A program made the position numbers and the translations under genes. From positions 1 to 6,748 of the forward strand of contig JBBSBI010000256.1 in assembly GCA_038251425.1 (NCBI GenBank): a DNA stretch of 6,748 nucleotides, given 5' to 3'. Positions 6,324 to 6,748 of this stretch are shown here, in pieces (the stretch's first letter is position 1; the number at the start of each line of letters is the position of its first letter). The notes beneath the pieces are model-generated. The model did no database searches, was not told the DNA's origin, and saw only the letters and a list, made by a program, of their open reading frames with translations. The DNA comes from JBBRRP01 sp038251425 (GTDB lineage Bacteria; Myxococcota_A; Polyangia; Polyangiales; Polyangiaceae).

Positions 6324-6648
6324 CCCCTCGTTGCCCGGGCAGGGCATCGTCGGAACACCGTTCAATGGCAGTTAAGGAACGACCGAGTGAACCTAGTTGC
6401 GACCAGGCGCGAGACTCAGATCCCGGCTTCTTTAGGTCCCGGCGACTCGAGCAATCACGATTATGGAGCTTGCGGTTTGGAAGGCCCCGCTGCGCTCAAA
6501 GCCTCGAGGTACTTAACGTCGAGGAGATCCTCAGGCCTCCCCGTTGCCCGTTTGGCTGCGATTAGGTGAGGAACCGAAATGACGGACGCCACCGCGTTTC
6601 CTAGCCACCCCTGAACCAGCTGGCGGAGGCGACTCTGAGGCGTAGAGA
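6324..6648. other. Intergenic region with no supported gene
   Basis: No frame here looks coding. A hairpin is possible directly after the AraC-type gene, pairing TGCCC (6332-6336) with GGGCA (6342-6346), with no T-tract. Another pairs CCTCGA (6502-6507) with TCGAGG (6519-6524). GGTGAGG at 6565-6571 precedes ATG 6579, but that frame (MTDATAFPSHP) stops after 11 codons. It could be a relic or a leader peptide. Confidence 0.5.
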
Positions 6649-6748
6649 GTGATCGATGCGCTCAGGCTTAAACAGGGGTGCCGAGAGTCTGAAGTGTTGG
6701 GGATCGTGGGCTTTGGGCCATCGCACGTGACAGTTGCGCCGCGTCGTG
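6649..6748 (+). CDS. Possible start of an IS21-type transposase-like ORF (runs off right edge)
   Basis: From GTG 6649 a frame stays open for 33 codons to the window end. TGAGG at 6636-6640 is a possible Shine-Dalgarno 8 bases before it. The peptide begins VIDALRLKQGCRESEVLGIV and continues with GFGPSHVT. The pattern of hydrophobic, glycine and serine positions fits an N-terminal helix-turn-helix such as in IstA of IS21 elements, where the family form is roughly E-V-A-x-x-L-G-V-S-x-S-T-V. The proline before the recognition helix and the short length make this weak; it may be a decayed copy or chance. Confidence 0.22.
   Translation, partial: MIDALRLKQGCRESEVLGIVGFGPSHVTVAPRR

Noticed and set aside
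6365..6569. Two overlapping plus-strand frames of 60-66 codons
   Set aside because: No Shine-Dalgarno, no recognisable domain, and the two compete for the same DNA; nothing supports either.
1..6748. CRISPR array, tRNA or rRNA gene
   Set aside because: No regularly spaced direct repeats and no tRNA- or rRNA-like stretches were seen on reading either strand.

Overview
The window looks like high-GC chromosomal DNA from a Gram-negative bacterium, most likely a myxobacterium-like member of Myxococcota; Planctomycetes or Verrucomicrobia are alternatives. The main clue is an adjacent DUF1592-family lipoprotein and DUF1552-family Tat protein, a pair common in those groups. Lineage is an inference from gene families, not from any marker gene.

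Layout from left to right. (1) Positions 1-1371, minus strand: the first 457 codons of a GH42 beta-galactosidase that runs off the left edge, with both catalytic glutamates and the four zinc cysteines visible. (2) 1372-1539: divergent control region with a perfect 14-bp palindrome flanked by two related imperfect copies, a candidate operator cluster. (3) 1540-1896, plus strand: a small lipoprotein of unknown function. (4) 1897-2280: no gene, but several hairpins and an ordered series of motifs resembling the conserved blocks of a cobalamin riboswitch, ending just before a strong Shine-Dalgarno sequence. (5) 2281-4044 and 4041-5405, plus strand: a two-gene operon with a 4-base ATGA overlap, encoding a DUF1587/1595/1592/1588/1585-type lipoprotein with one CxxCH haem-like motif and a Tat-exported DUF1552 protein. 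(6) 5407-5444: two tandem hairpins. (7) 5466-6323, plus strand: an AraC-family regulator, possibly made from a leaderless mRNA. (8) 6324-6748: no confident gene; at the right edge a short open frame reads like the N-terminal helix-turn-helix of an IS21-type transposase.

How they may work together: the two-gene operon probably makes an envelope pair, one partner a lipid-anchored cytochrome-like protein and the other a folded, Tat-exported protein. Its biochemical role is not established. The structured leader could control its translation. The AraC-type regulator downstream could act on the operon or on the sugar hydrolase at the left, but nothing in the sequence proves a target.
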